NCBI RefSeq assembly: GCF_963583255.1 | Contig: NC_084819.1 | Location: 3,231,501 to 3,295,500, forward strand | DNA length: 64,000 nt | Direction: 5' to 3' | Origin: Pyrus communis | Lineage: Eukaryota; Streptophyta; Magnoliopsida; Rosales; Rosaceae | Shown here: positions 23,601 to 33,380 of the stretch, one piece after another | How positions within the stretch are numbered: the first letter of the stretch is position 1 | How the letters are laid out: every line of letters starts with the position of its first letter | Made by a program: the position numbers and the translations under genes | The notes under the pieces: model-generated | Database searches by the model: none | What the model was told of the DNA's origin: nothing | Seen by the model: only the letters and a program-made list of their open reading frames with translations

Positions 23601-25309
23601 CTAGTCTTTTGAAGATAAGAATTTTTTTTTTTATCATCCTAGTCTTTAATTTTCGTGACTTTTTTTCTTTCTATTCAGGCTAGAATAAAGGAAGCTTTGC
23701 TGATTGAAAGACTTAAGAGGTATGAAATTCCAAAAGTCCAGGGTCCTGAGGTACAACCAGATGACCTGACAGGTGAGGAGCGGTTTTATATGAAGAAAAT
23801 GGCTCAAAAGAAGTCTAATTATGCACCGATTGGAAAACGAGGAATTTTCGGAGGTGTTATTCTTAACATGCATATGCATTGGAAAAAACATGAAACCGTC
23901 AAGGTGATTTGCAAGCCATGTAAACCTGGCCAAGTACATGAATATGCCCAGGAAATTGCTAGACTGAGTGGCGGGATCCCAATTCAAATAGTTGGAGATG
24001 ACACCATAATATTCTATCGAGGAAAGAACTATGTCATGCCAAAAGTTATGTCACCCACAAATACTTTGTCCAAGAAAAAGGTGATTTTTCAAGCTTCGTC
24101 TACTCAGTTTCTTCTCTCTTTTGTGTAACTGTTTATAATTTTAAACTCAATTTTGTTGCATTGTCCGTATTAGTTTGAGATGTGAGGTGTGGTCCGTTGT
24201 TGCTAGGTATTGCACTTTCACATCTTCCATTTCCGTAATTGTTTTGTTGTCAATCAGGTATCTTTGGAAAGAGTATCTAGTCGACGGACAAGTACCTATG
24301 GCAGTCATTTCCACATCAATTTCTCTCTTTCTTTTTTATCCGCTCATTGGAATATATCCATATTGTAGCAAGTAAAACTTGTCAAGTATCAATTAACTTA
24401 ATTCTGGTCATTTCAGTATATCCTTCATTAATTTTTGTTCTTAATAATTTATGGAGATGAACCATAACTTAACTCCAGCTGGAGGCCTGTCGGCTCACGG
24501 CCTGCAGGTATGGTTGTGGCCTTGCCTGGCCCGTTGATTGGACCCATGGCCGGGCCTGTTGATTACCTTGTCCAGATCAACTCTCTGATCTAGCATGAAC
24601 TAAGTTCACGGAAACTTTATAGTTCAACCATAAAACATTTCACTGGAAAACTTGATTTAAGGTACTTTAACAAAAAGTTATCCTCGAGTATGGAAAATGA
24701 TAATAATTTTGTTCAGCAGTTTTGACAAGCAGAGGGTAGTTGGATTTTTATATGCTTGTTGCTTTACGAACATCTCATCTTGTAATCGAGCTTGAAACTT
24801 GAGTGGTGATTTCTCAATATTGAGTCTGTTTTCCCTGTTTACAGGCACTGGAAAAGTTTAAGTACGAGCAATCCCTCGAGACCGTGCGGCACTTCATTGC
24901 CGTTGCTGAGAAGGAACTGGAGCTGTATTACAGACATATTGCACTTTATGGTGACCCAAATGACAGGAATCCCATTTCAATCTTGGATAGTCCAACACAA
25001 GAGATCAAGGAATCAGGGGAACTTAAAATGCTTGAAAAGCAAAATGTAGATTCCACCAATGATTTCTTTTCCGCGAGTCTTTCAGAGATAAACGCAGGTT
25101 CCTCAATCTCAGAGCTATCAGAAAGTGAGGATTCTGAAGATGACAAATTCTCAATAAACGAATCAGATTCTGAAGATGATAACTTATCGATAAACAAATC
25201 AGATTCTGAAGATGACAGCATATTTGATTCCGCCAATGAAACAATCTCTTCGAAGAGGAAAAACAGCACGTCACCATTGGATGTTAGGTACGAGAGAACG
25301 GAACCTTAA
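20638..25309 (+). CDS. CRM-domain (CRS1/YhbY) RNA-binding protein, organelle-targeted
   Basis: Four exons, 20638-20720, 20995-21331, 23679-24080 and 24845-25309, join in phase to give 428 residues. The N-terminus (MARAVFSAAVRRASSVLKSS) is Arg/Ser/Ala-rich and lacks acids, as in mitochondrial or plastid targeting peptides. A basic Lys/Arg-rich region follows (about 85-140). A single CRM domain lies at about 171-257 with the GKRGIFGG loop at 192-199. CRM proteins bind group II introns or rRNA in organelles; the layout resembles the single-CRM plant proteins annotated like At3g25440, from memory. The C-terminus is acidic, with near-tandem SDSEDD blocks. Exon 1 could splice to 20995 or 21000; only 20995 keeps the frame. 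The third intron carries no recognised gene, and intron 2 (2.3 kb) holds a MITE. Confidence 0.9.
22166..22663. mobile_element. MITE-like element with long terminal inverted repeats, in CRM intron 2
   Basis: The left end AGAGTAAACTACCGATTTGC and the right end, complemented (AGAGTAAACTGCCAATTTGC), stay aligned for roughly 170 bp per arm with few differences. The element is 498 bp, leaving a short central spacer. A clear target duplication was not found. Long arms with no coding region suggest a Mutator-type non-autonomous element, but the superfamily is not settled. Confidence 0.8.
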
Positions 25310-26460
25310 TTCCATTGCAAATTGTTTTCTTTTCTCCTCATTTTTTAAGCACTTAGGAAGGCAAGGTACCTGGTACTCTTTGACTCATTGTGCATTTTGG
25401 TTAGTGAGGTGTGGATAAGGTGGCATATTTGAAAGGTTGTTTTTTTAATTTGTTGTAATCAAAGTATTTTTGAAAGGTAAAAGAATGGAATTATTGCTAG
25501 TGGCATGATTTTTAAGCATCAGAGTTGTCTTTCAGTTCAAGCAGTTATTATTCTTGGTGGTGGTACTCTCTGTTTTATTATTATTTTATTTTAGAGCGAC
25601 AATAACACCTCCCTCTGAAACGATAAAGAAACAGAGTCGGAAACAATATTTCAGTTCTTTTGCAGCCAAGCAGATTCAGGACCACTTCTTTCCCAGCTTA
25701 TTTTGGGGCCGGGTCGAGGAGTGCAACATTTCGGTCTAGCTGAGTTGGTCTTGAATAACCTTTAAGATGTTTGTTCTTAATTATAGCATCATGAATTTTA
25801 ATGATTTTTTCTTTTTATATTAAACAATATTTTACTTCTAGAAGGTTGCGCTAAGTCACACAATGAGACAATTATATACAACATTCTATTTTGGGGCTCA
25901 TGTGGGCTGTACTAGGAGCGAAGCTAGAAAGTTCGTTCACCTGGAGCACAACTAATTATGTAGTGGTGGAAATGTAAAAAAAAAAAAAAAAAAAAATTAA
26001 AATTTTCCAAAGTTTTCGGTGAGGCATTTCGGCAACCACTTGGGTGACCCATACCATTGTGTGCTTAGTGTACATCCCTGCCCTTTAATGCCTTTTTAAT
26101 TGTGTCGATATGTCAATATATATACACATAGGGCAGAGAGCTAAAATTTATAAGATGATTGGGAGGAGGGAGGGTTAATGGGCTTCTATTATTTTAAGAA
26201 AACATGACTAGCTTTAAACTTTACTAAAAACAGTGTCGTTTCACTAAAAACAGACACATTTTTTCTTGATGGTCTTCGATGTGAATTGAGGCATAAAGCT
26301 GCACTGCAGAGATGTCGATGTTGTCTAGCTTTTGTTGAACTCGCCTGTTTCACGAGAAAAGAATTGACAAAAGAGAGATTTTGAAGATAGTTTTGACAAA
26401 TTACTGAAAACTAAAAGTATATTTTAACAAACATACAATATTATTTGCATTAAGGGAAGA

Positions 26461-26600
26461 GTGAGCTAAGTCTTACCATGGGTTAGCCATAATAATTAAG
26501 TTCGAATTCTCATTTGGTAAGAATCAAACCTAAAACATTCCACTTAGAAATGAAGAGGAATATACTAGACCGTAATACTAAGTGTATATTTTTTTAACAA
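26461..26600 (-). repeat. tRNA-derived SINE-like repeat, family 2
   Basis: On the minus strand a GTAGTACTA-like start and a TAGGTTTGATTCTTACC box (B-box like) are followed by GAATTCGAACTTAATTATTATGG and a GCTAACCCATGG tail. The same order occurs at 34715-34850 on the minus strand and partly at 26665-26790 on the plus strand. Confidence 0.4.
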
Positions 26601-26664
26601 AAAATTGAGAAGGGGCATGTGCCCCCTAGCCCTTCATCAACTTTGCCCTCGCTCTCCCCTCAAA

Positions 26665-26790
26665 GGTCACGTGCTCTTTTAGTACTATAATTTAGTGATA
26701 TACTTCTAAATTTGCAAGAAAAATGTTTTAGGTTCGAATCTCAATAATGATGAGTTCGCAATCAATTTATTCTTCCACTCCATTAGTATT
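26665..26790 (+). repeat. tRNA-derived SINE-like repeat, family 2, plus-strand copy
   Basis: It runs TAGTACTATAATTTAGTGAT, then TTTTAGGTTCGAATCTCAAT. The GGTTCGAATC block matches a pol III B box. It lies about 65 bp from the oppositely oriented copy. Confidence 0.4.
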
Positions 26791-26873
26791 GATACATTTA
26801 ACAATAACAATAAAGTATTATCCCACTAAATAAAGTCGACTATATAGTATTGAAACATGGTTGTATAAAAATA

Positions 26874-27660
26874 GGGGAAACTTAATATGAGTCCAATTTT
26901 ATGAGCCATTATTAGTTATAGTCCAATTTTGTTTTAAATTTTGGGTTAGGTCCAGTGATTTATTATCCACTTAAGCTTATTTGTATTTTCTTGCCAAATT
27001 TACCTATATCACTTGTCCTTTTTTTATTTTTTTATATTATAATGTACATGTATCATGAATAATTGTATTTATCTACCTATATATATATATATTATATATT
27101 CTGTTGATAATTTAAAATTAATTGTGTTTATCTACCTGTACCACAGGATTTTTTTTTTATAATACTCTACCCATATTAGAGATTAATTGCATATGTATCA
27201 TATGTTTTTTTGTTTGTAAATTAACTACCTGCATCGCAAATTGATTGCATTGCATACCTGCAACACAGATTAGTTGCATTATCTACCTACACCATAGTTT
27301 AATTAGATATTATTTAAATATATCTTCATGACATATTTTGTATTTATGTACCTATATCATAGGTTTTTTTTCTTTTTGTAATCTACTTTTATCAAGAATG
27401 TATATCACAGTAGATTTTGTTGTTGATAAACATGCCATGAATTTTAATTTTAATTTTTTTTTCCTTGGATATTGAATAGATTAAAGGCTTTAATGATTCA
27501 AAATTTGGATAAATCAAGAAATTTAAATATATTTTCATTTAGATTATAAAAGGGCAAAATAGACATGAAAAACATCAGTTGAACCTAAACTGATAAGGCA
27601 CATGGAATTGGACTCAATTGGAAAGTTGCTCAATTTTTTGGACTCGGATCTAAATGCCCC
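26874..27660. mobile_element. Candidate non-autonomous TIR element with internal degenerate repeats
   Basis: The left end GGGGAAACTTAATATGAGTC and the complemented right end GGGGCATTTAGATCCGAGTC are related, and both continue with CCAA...AT.GAGC. ATA flanks both ends, a possible 3-bp target duplication. Inside, a degenerate phrase of the form TTGCATTATCTACCTRCAYCACAG recurs several times at uneven spacing (27060-27370). There is no coding region; length 787 bp. Confidence 0.55.
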
Positions 27661-27881
27661 ATAAAAGGTAAGGGTGTGCAGGAATTTATAAATTGTGAAG
27701 AAAACCGAGATCAAACTCCAACCAACCGAATTACTTTAAAAGGAGAGTTTTTTAATTGCTTCACTTTCAAGCTGCATTGACTAATCCATGTCCAGCACAT
27801 GCGGACGTGGTGGATACCATGCCTAACCATGCCCCACTAATATATTGAAATTTTAATCATTTACGAATATACATTTATTTA

Positions 27882-28029
27882 GGATAATGTTATTCACACT
27901 TATTTTTTTTCCTTCAGCATATTTTTGTTAATTTTGAGACACTGATCTTTTTTAATTTGTTTGATCCGACATCTAAAAATTTAGAATGATGTGTGAGAAG
28001 TAAAAATAAATGTGTGGATATCACTACCC
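27882..28029. mobile_element. hAT-type MITE with exact 8-bp target duplication
   Basis: The 148-bp element begins GGATAATGTTATTCACAC and ends GTGTGGATATCACTACCC, an inverted pair. It is flanked on both sides by TTTATTTA (27874-27881 and 28030-28037). A related copy is at 31800-31930. Confidence 0.8.
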
Positions 28030-28450
28030 TTTATTTAACTGAAAATAGAGTTTGATGGTTCAGACTTTTTAATGAGAATAAAGGGTTGTGTATGTTTAAC
28101 TTCAAGTGAAATGATATAACTTTCGTCTTTATGATACACATGTTGAGGGCCAATTTAGTAGACTGGTTGAGATATGTTGTGACTAATTAAAATGAACTTG
28201 AGTTCAATTTATTGTTTATTGTGTCAAAATATAAGTTGGACTGGATGAGTTAGGAATTCATAATAGAGTGACTTATATAATGTATCCTTATACATGAGTT
28301 ACACGTCATGTCTTACAAAGCCTAACCAATCCTTGATAATCCAATTTTATTCCTAAGGTTCAATTTCATACAGCATTACAGCTCACCAAATAGGCCTTTA
28401 AAGTCACTCAATGAAGAGTTCACATCTCATGCACTCAATTTTTTTTTGTT

Positions 28451-28558
28451 GCCTCTCTGTGACTTGTCTACTTGAGTGACACGTGTCGTTTTGACTTAAT
28501 ATATTTAATTTTTAATGAATAATTAGATGTCAACAAATGAGATTAGTCACAGAGAGGC
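28451..28558. repeat. Short inverted-repeat element
   Basis: GCCTCTCTGTGAC at 28451 is matched exactly in inverted form by GTCACAGAGAGGC ending at 28558, with about 80 bp between. It could be a tiny MITE or its remnant; no clear target duplication. Confidence 0.4.
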
Positions 28559-28794
28559 CATTGGTACATAAGATTTGAACTCTACAATGAATTGGTAATA
28601 ATGTCTTATTAAACTTGTCATTAATGAAAATAGAACTTAAAAACATTTTACTTAAAATGAAAAAAATACATGTAAACTGTAATACAATAGTATTAGTGAC
28701 ACTTTTGTCTTTAGCATAAAGAGATACATATGTCCACTCTTCAAGTAATACACAACTTTTATAAATAATCACTTCTACATTTATACAAAGGGTA

Positions 28795-29083
28795 TGTCCC
28801 GGGCTGGGTCCTCACCACATTCTGAGCTCGACTCCACCGTAGCACGATATTGTCCACTTTGGGCCTTGACCACATCTTCACGGTTTTGTTTTTGAGAACT
28901 CACACGAGAACTTTCCAGTGGGTCACCCATCCTGGAATTGCTCTTGCGCGAACTCACTTAACTTTGGAGTTCCTACAGAACCCAAAGCCAGTGAGCTCCC
29001 AAAATGCTTCGTGCTAGGTAGAGATGAAAATATACATATAAGGCTTACAAGATCCACTCCTCTAGGCAATGTGGGATGTTACA
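28795..29083 (-). mobile_element. Solo LTR of a Cassandra-type TRIM element, full length
   Basis: This 289-bp LTR runs from TGTCCCGGGCTGGG to GTGGGATGTTACA and is flanked by an exact 5-bp duplication GGGTA (28790-28794 and 29084-29088). Read on the minus strand its centre follows plant 5S rRNA, with a GGAACTCCAAAGTTAAG segment (A box region) and an intact CCAGGATGGGTGACCC segment (C box), as known for Cassandra LTRs. It is a solo LTR with no partner or internal region. It aligns along most of its length with the copy at 1488-1722. Confidence 0.92.
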
Positions 29084-31799
29084 GGGTACATCTCATTTTG
29101 TCATTCATCCAATTAATTCAGTGTTTTGAGTCTCCTAAATTCTAGAGAGTTGAGTGAGTCTTTTGGCTTATTGTAGCAATGATCGTTGAATTTTACTCTT
29201 AGATTGATTTAGTTTTTGAATTCTCATATTAGTTTTTTTCTTTATCATACTTAACAATGTATTGTACTATTGGTCATTTTTACTAACATTGTCTATTTTT
29301 TCATTAAACTTAGGACTATATTTGGACACTAAAAAACCAGATTTTTCTGTGTGTAAGAAAATTGAATACATAGGATTTTTTTTGTAGTTCAATATGTGAT
29401 TTTTTATTTTCATGTTAAAAAAATTGTGTGATTTATTAGCTATTTAGGTCTAGCCATAGTTGGTCTCACCTACTTTGAAATCACATTACCTAATATTGAC
29501 AAGTTGCTAAAGTCCAACCATTTTCACTTTATATTAATCTCTTAATTTTGTTTTGTGATAACATATAAAATTAGACCCTGGACTTTTGTAAAAATATTAT
29601 ATGAATTAATCTGCTTTAATTTGTTGGTTAATTAAAGAAAAAAATTATTCTCTTTTTATTGTTTATTATATAATGAGGGTCACGCGATGTGATTTTGTTC
29701 ATAAAATAATCGTAGCAGATAGCAGTGGCATGTGAATCAAAAATGGCTCAGTAGTAAGGACGTGGATTTCAACTCCTAAAATACAAAAAAATAAAAAAAA
29801 AAAATAAAAAAAAAAGGGGAAAAAAAGAGAGAGGATCCGGGTTTGAGGCTCCAAGCTAGTAAGTCTCATTGACTTTAAAAAGAGACTAAAATACCTCTGT
29901 AAGTTTTTTTTATTTTTGAAAAAGATAGATAACTGCGATTTGCTACAAATTTTTCATTTAAAAAAAGAAAGAAAAAAAAAGATAGTAGTGGCATGTGACA
30001 CTGGTACGTACTTTCCTCATCAAATCCAGCCAACCACAATAAAACAACAAAACCATCAAACTCTCAAAACCTCATTGGATAAAACTATTTTTGTTCAAAC
30101 TGCTCTGTCCTCTTTCGTGTGAGGTGTAAAGTGAAACCATAAACTCACTCACTTATTACGGAAGCAGAAACCGTTGGCTGATGAGTGTTTCCACTTTCTG
30201 CCCAAATTATCTATGTGCCCCAGTTTACATACAGACATTTTTTTAAGTATATCGGGAACATAATTTGGTATATTAAATTTCTTTTATTATATTTAATGTT
30301 CTGAACTGTGTTCTCGACATTCTAAAATTTATCTCATTTGTATAATCCATTCTTCCTTTCATTTTGGTTGGTCTTCATTCTTTATTCATATATTTGAAAA
30401 AACATCCATTTCAATAATCGGTCAATGGAAACAAAAAAGGGTTACTATTACATGACACTTCTTCTGGATTTTCTTCTTCAGGATTTTCTATACTTTTTTT
30501 TATCCTTTTACATTAACACAGACTTATAATTACAGCATGTGACCTAGTAGTAAGGGCGCGAACTACGACTCTTCAATAAACAAAAAAATATGGAAAGTAC
30601 AGGATTCGATGCGTGTTAAAGTAAACCAAATTATCATCATCTATGAATATATGAACTATGCATAATCTCATGATGCCAATTTTGAATGGCACCCCATTGA
30701 TTCCAGCAATCTTTTTGTATTTCGTTTTTTTTTTTTTTATCTTTTCTATAATAGATGCTAAATAGTCAATTTCTCCATTGAAGTTAGATTTTGAAATTTT
30801 CATCTAATTTCTTATATATTTTGGTCGTGAAGACAACACATAATAACTGTAGGAGGCCAAAAATATAATTTTGTTTTGGTATACTTTGCAGCTGCAAATT
30901 GGACCTTCATGTCTAATTCAAATATAAAGTGTACATAGTCAAGAGGAAAAGAAGACGACGAAAAAAAAAAAAATGTTGTCCACATTAGAGATAAAATCAC
31001 TTGATTATCCTCAAACATTTGCCATTTGACCAAAATAGGTAGAAAAAATTAAATTGAATCAATAGCTTGTAGATCAATTCAATAAAATAGTAAATTAATC
31101 ATAAAAAAAGAATGATTAAAACGTAATACTCCCCATTGAAGATCAAAGTTTTTTGTTAGCGCAGCGTCAAGAGCGTGCTAATAACATGTTGTATGCATAA
31201 TTTACCGAATTGTATAAAGGCCATAGAGAGAGGAAAATGTGCGGCAATAGTAGAGAAAAGAGAGAGATGTGTAATTGTGAGTATGTTCTATTCCATCCCA
31301 TTGTGCCTTTATTTATAATAGTAGGGAAGGTTAATTCGTTACCATTGATAACATATCCTACAATTTATAAGATATTAACAACTAATAAGAATACAAGAGA
31401 TATTCCTAGATATACTAAGATTTACACAATCACATTCCTAATCGAATAGTATTGCAACATATCCTACAATCTGAAAGTTGATAATTCTATTTAATTTTGT
31501 TGCAGATGCATCGAGGAAAATGATTCAAAATTAAATGCATAAATTAAGGTTTTCAATCAATTCTGAACTTTTCAAATATAATATTAATTTAATTTTGTTG
31601 TTGGAATTTCAAATTATAATCAGACGTGAACTCAACATCAGCAAAAAGAAGGTTAACCAAATATGTCCCAGCTCTGATCAATCCATTTAGGATTATTACA
31701 AGAGACCAAATAAGGGTGGAAAGTACCTATATTTCACCATCCAAATGCGACCATGACACCACACTCCCCGGCCCCCTACAATTGCAATAATACTACTTT

Positions 31800-31930
31800 G
31801 GGTAGTATTATTCACACTTTTTTTTACCTTTCATACAACTTCGTGTTCAATTTTATTATTTGATCCGACAACCAAAAATTAAAAATAATGTGTAGAAGAT
31901 AAATATGAGTGTGTAGATAGGACCACCTTA
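31800..31930. mobile_element. hAT-type MITE, related to the copy at 27882
   Basis: It begins GGGTAGTATTATTCACAC and carries the shared middle TTTGATCCGACAACCAAAAA and AATAATGTGTAGAAG. The right end is less well kept, and no target duplication is visible. Confidence 0.55.
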
Positions 31931-33268
31931 TGACTTACTTCTCAACCTCGAATCTTAGGGTGACAATTGTTGTTCAGCGCTAAGGGGTGATTTTATGATT
32001 TGTGCACTTGGTAAGGATTATGTAGGAAGCTCGACTTTGTTGGAAGTGACCCATACTAGGGTTTTTTTTTTTTTACCTACAATTGCATGATCATCAAAGG
32101 GTGGTGCTTTCTTTCCATTGTGGGAAAATGCAGTGGTTTGAGGGGATTGACAAGCATGTTCTACTATCATTGTAAGTCTATAGGTGATGATACTGTGATC
32201 ACCTTGGGTGTCTTGACGGTGTTGGGTCTAGCTCATATGATTTGGATCTTATGAGTTTATCTTTCATGTTTGTTAGATATGGGTCTTGTGTGGTTAAAGA
32301 ATTGTAGTTATGCTTTTGTTGTCTGTTTGCCTAAAAAATGAAGCACTTCTTTGTCGAAAGAGCGTCGTATTTTGCAAGTTCATCATAAAGTCATTTAAAG
32401 GTTTTTTCCTCGTGCACGTACATTTCCGCTTGGTTTGATGTGATTATGTGGAGTATATTTTTGTATTGCTTCTTTATTGCGTTTGTAATCATAAAATTGT
32501 ATTTACAATCAATGATGTTTCTCGTTTTATTTAATCAATGGAAATGAAAGTTTGTGTAACAATGAAGTATCCAAAATCTTTCATTTTTTTAATTATGATT
32601 TAAATATATTTATTGTAAAAGATTAATTAATATATAAACAGTCATCAATTAAGATCAACTTAGATCATCATGATGTGTCATCCAATTTTTACCAAAATGA
32701 TCTTTACGTAACAAAAAGGTGCACATGTGCATGTAATTATTGTTTCACTATTTAATAAAGTAATCATTTTTAACTATTTGTTATTATTTTTTTCCTATTA
32801 GGTTCATCATGTCGAGATATTTTTAACATTTTTAAAATACAAAGTGATACATCACGTATTATTGTAAAAATGACGAAATTTTTGTGTTTAAAAATTGACA
32901 ACTCAAAAAAATAAAACATCTGTTAATTTATATAATAACACATAATGTACAACTGTTCCTAGCATGATAAAATTTCTCCTCCATATCAAGTGGACCCTAG
33001 AATGAGAGAATAAATAATTCATTATTCTCCAAATTTGGAGAATCATACAAAAAAAGGCAGTTGGATTAATTTGACTCAAGAAATAAATAAAAAAAGACAT
33101 AAATAATCCATTAGTGCAATTATTTTAATTAACTAGAATTATTAATAATATCATAATCCATTTTCTCCACCGATTCCTCCTTAATCCTTTCTTTGCAAGG
33201 CTTTCCCCACATAAAGTATAATTTCGGATTCCTCATAATCCTCCCCTTCCTCGGTTTCTCCCTCTCCC

Positions 33269-33276
33269 TATAAATA
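33269..33276 (+). promoter_or_regulatory. TATA box of the fructokinase gene
   Basis: TATAAATA sits 105 bp upstream of the ATG, placing the start of transcription near 33300 at the head of a pyrimidine-rich leader. Confidence 0.65.
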
Positions 33277-33340
33277 CTCCCCCACCTCCGATCACTTCCT
33301 CCTCTCTCATTATTCCCCTCACCATCCCACCAAAACTCTG

Positions 33341-33343
<3 letters not shown>

Positions 33344-33376
<33 letters not shown>
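33344..33376 (+). repeat. CT microsatellite in the fructokinase leader
   Basis: An uninterrupted CT run of about 33 nt ends 4 nt before the ATG. CT tracts are common in plant 5' leaders; one this long next to the start is likely length-variable between alleles. Confidence 0.9.

Positions 33377-33380
<4 letters not shown>

Larger units (their letters stand above)
25310..33268. other. Gene-poor intergenic region rich in small repeats
   Basis: After the CRM 3' UTR there is no supported gene for 8 kb. The named repeats are listed separately. An A-run lies at about 25976-25998, AT-rich runs near 29790-29825, and a T-run at 30728-30740. Frames such as 30812-31033 and 31210-31449 are AT-driven. A segment at about 31950-32560 resembles the 3' end of plant L1-type elements in style only. 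Confidence 0.5.

Noticed and set aside
24946..25277. Ser/Glu-rich minus frames opposite CRM exon 4
   Set aside because: Complements of the acidic SDSEDD repeats; shadows of the coding strand.
28895..29000. A 5S rRNA gene on the minus strand
   Set aside because: The 5S-like block is diverged, lies inside a TG...CA unit with an exact 5-bp duplication, and has a sister copy at 1488. It is a Cassandra LTR, not a functional 5S gene.
31950..32560. L1-type LINE 3' end
   Set aside because: Only style and T-rich phrasing suggest it; no reverse transcriptase motif or poly-A tail with duplication.
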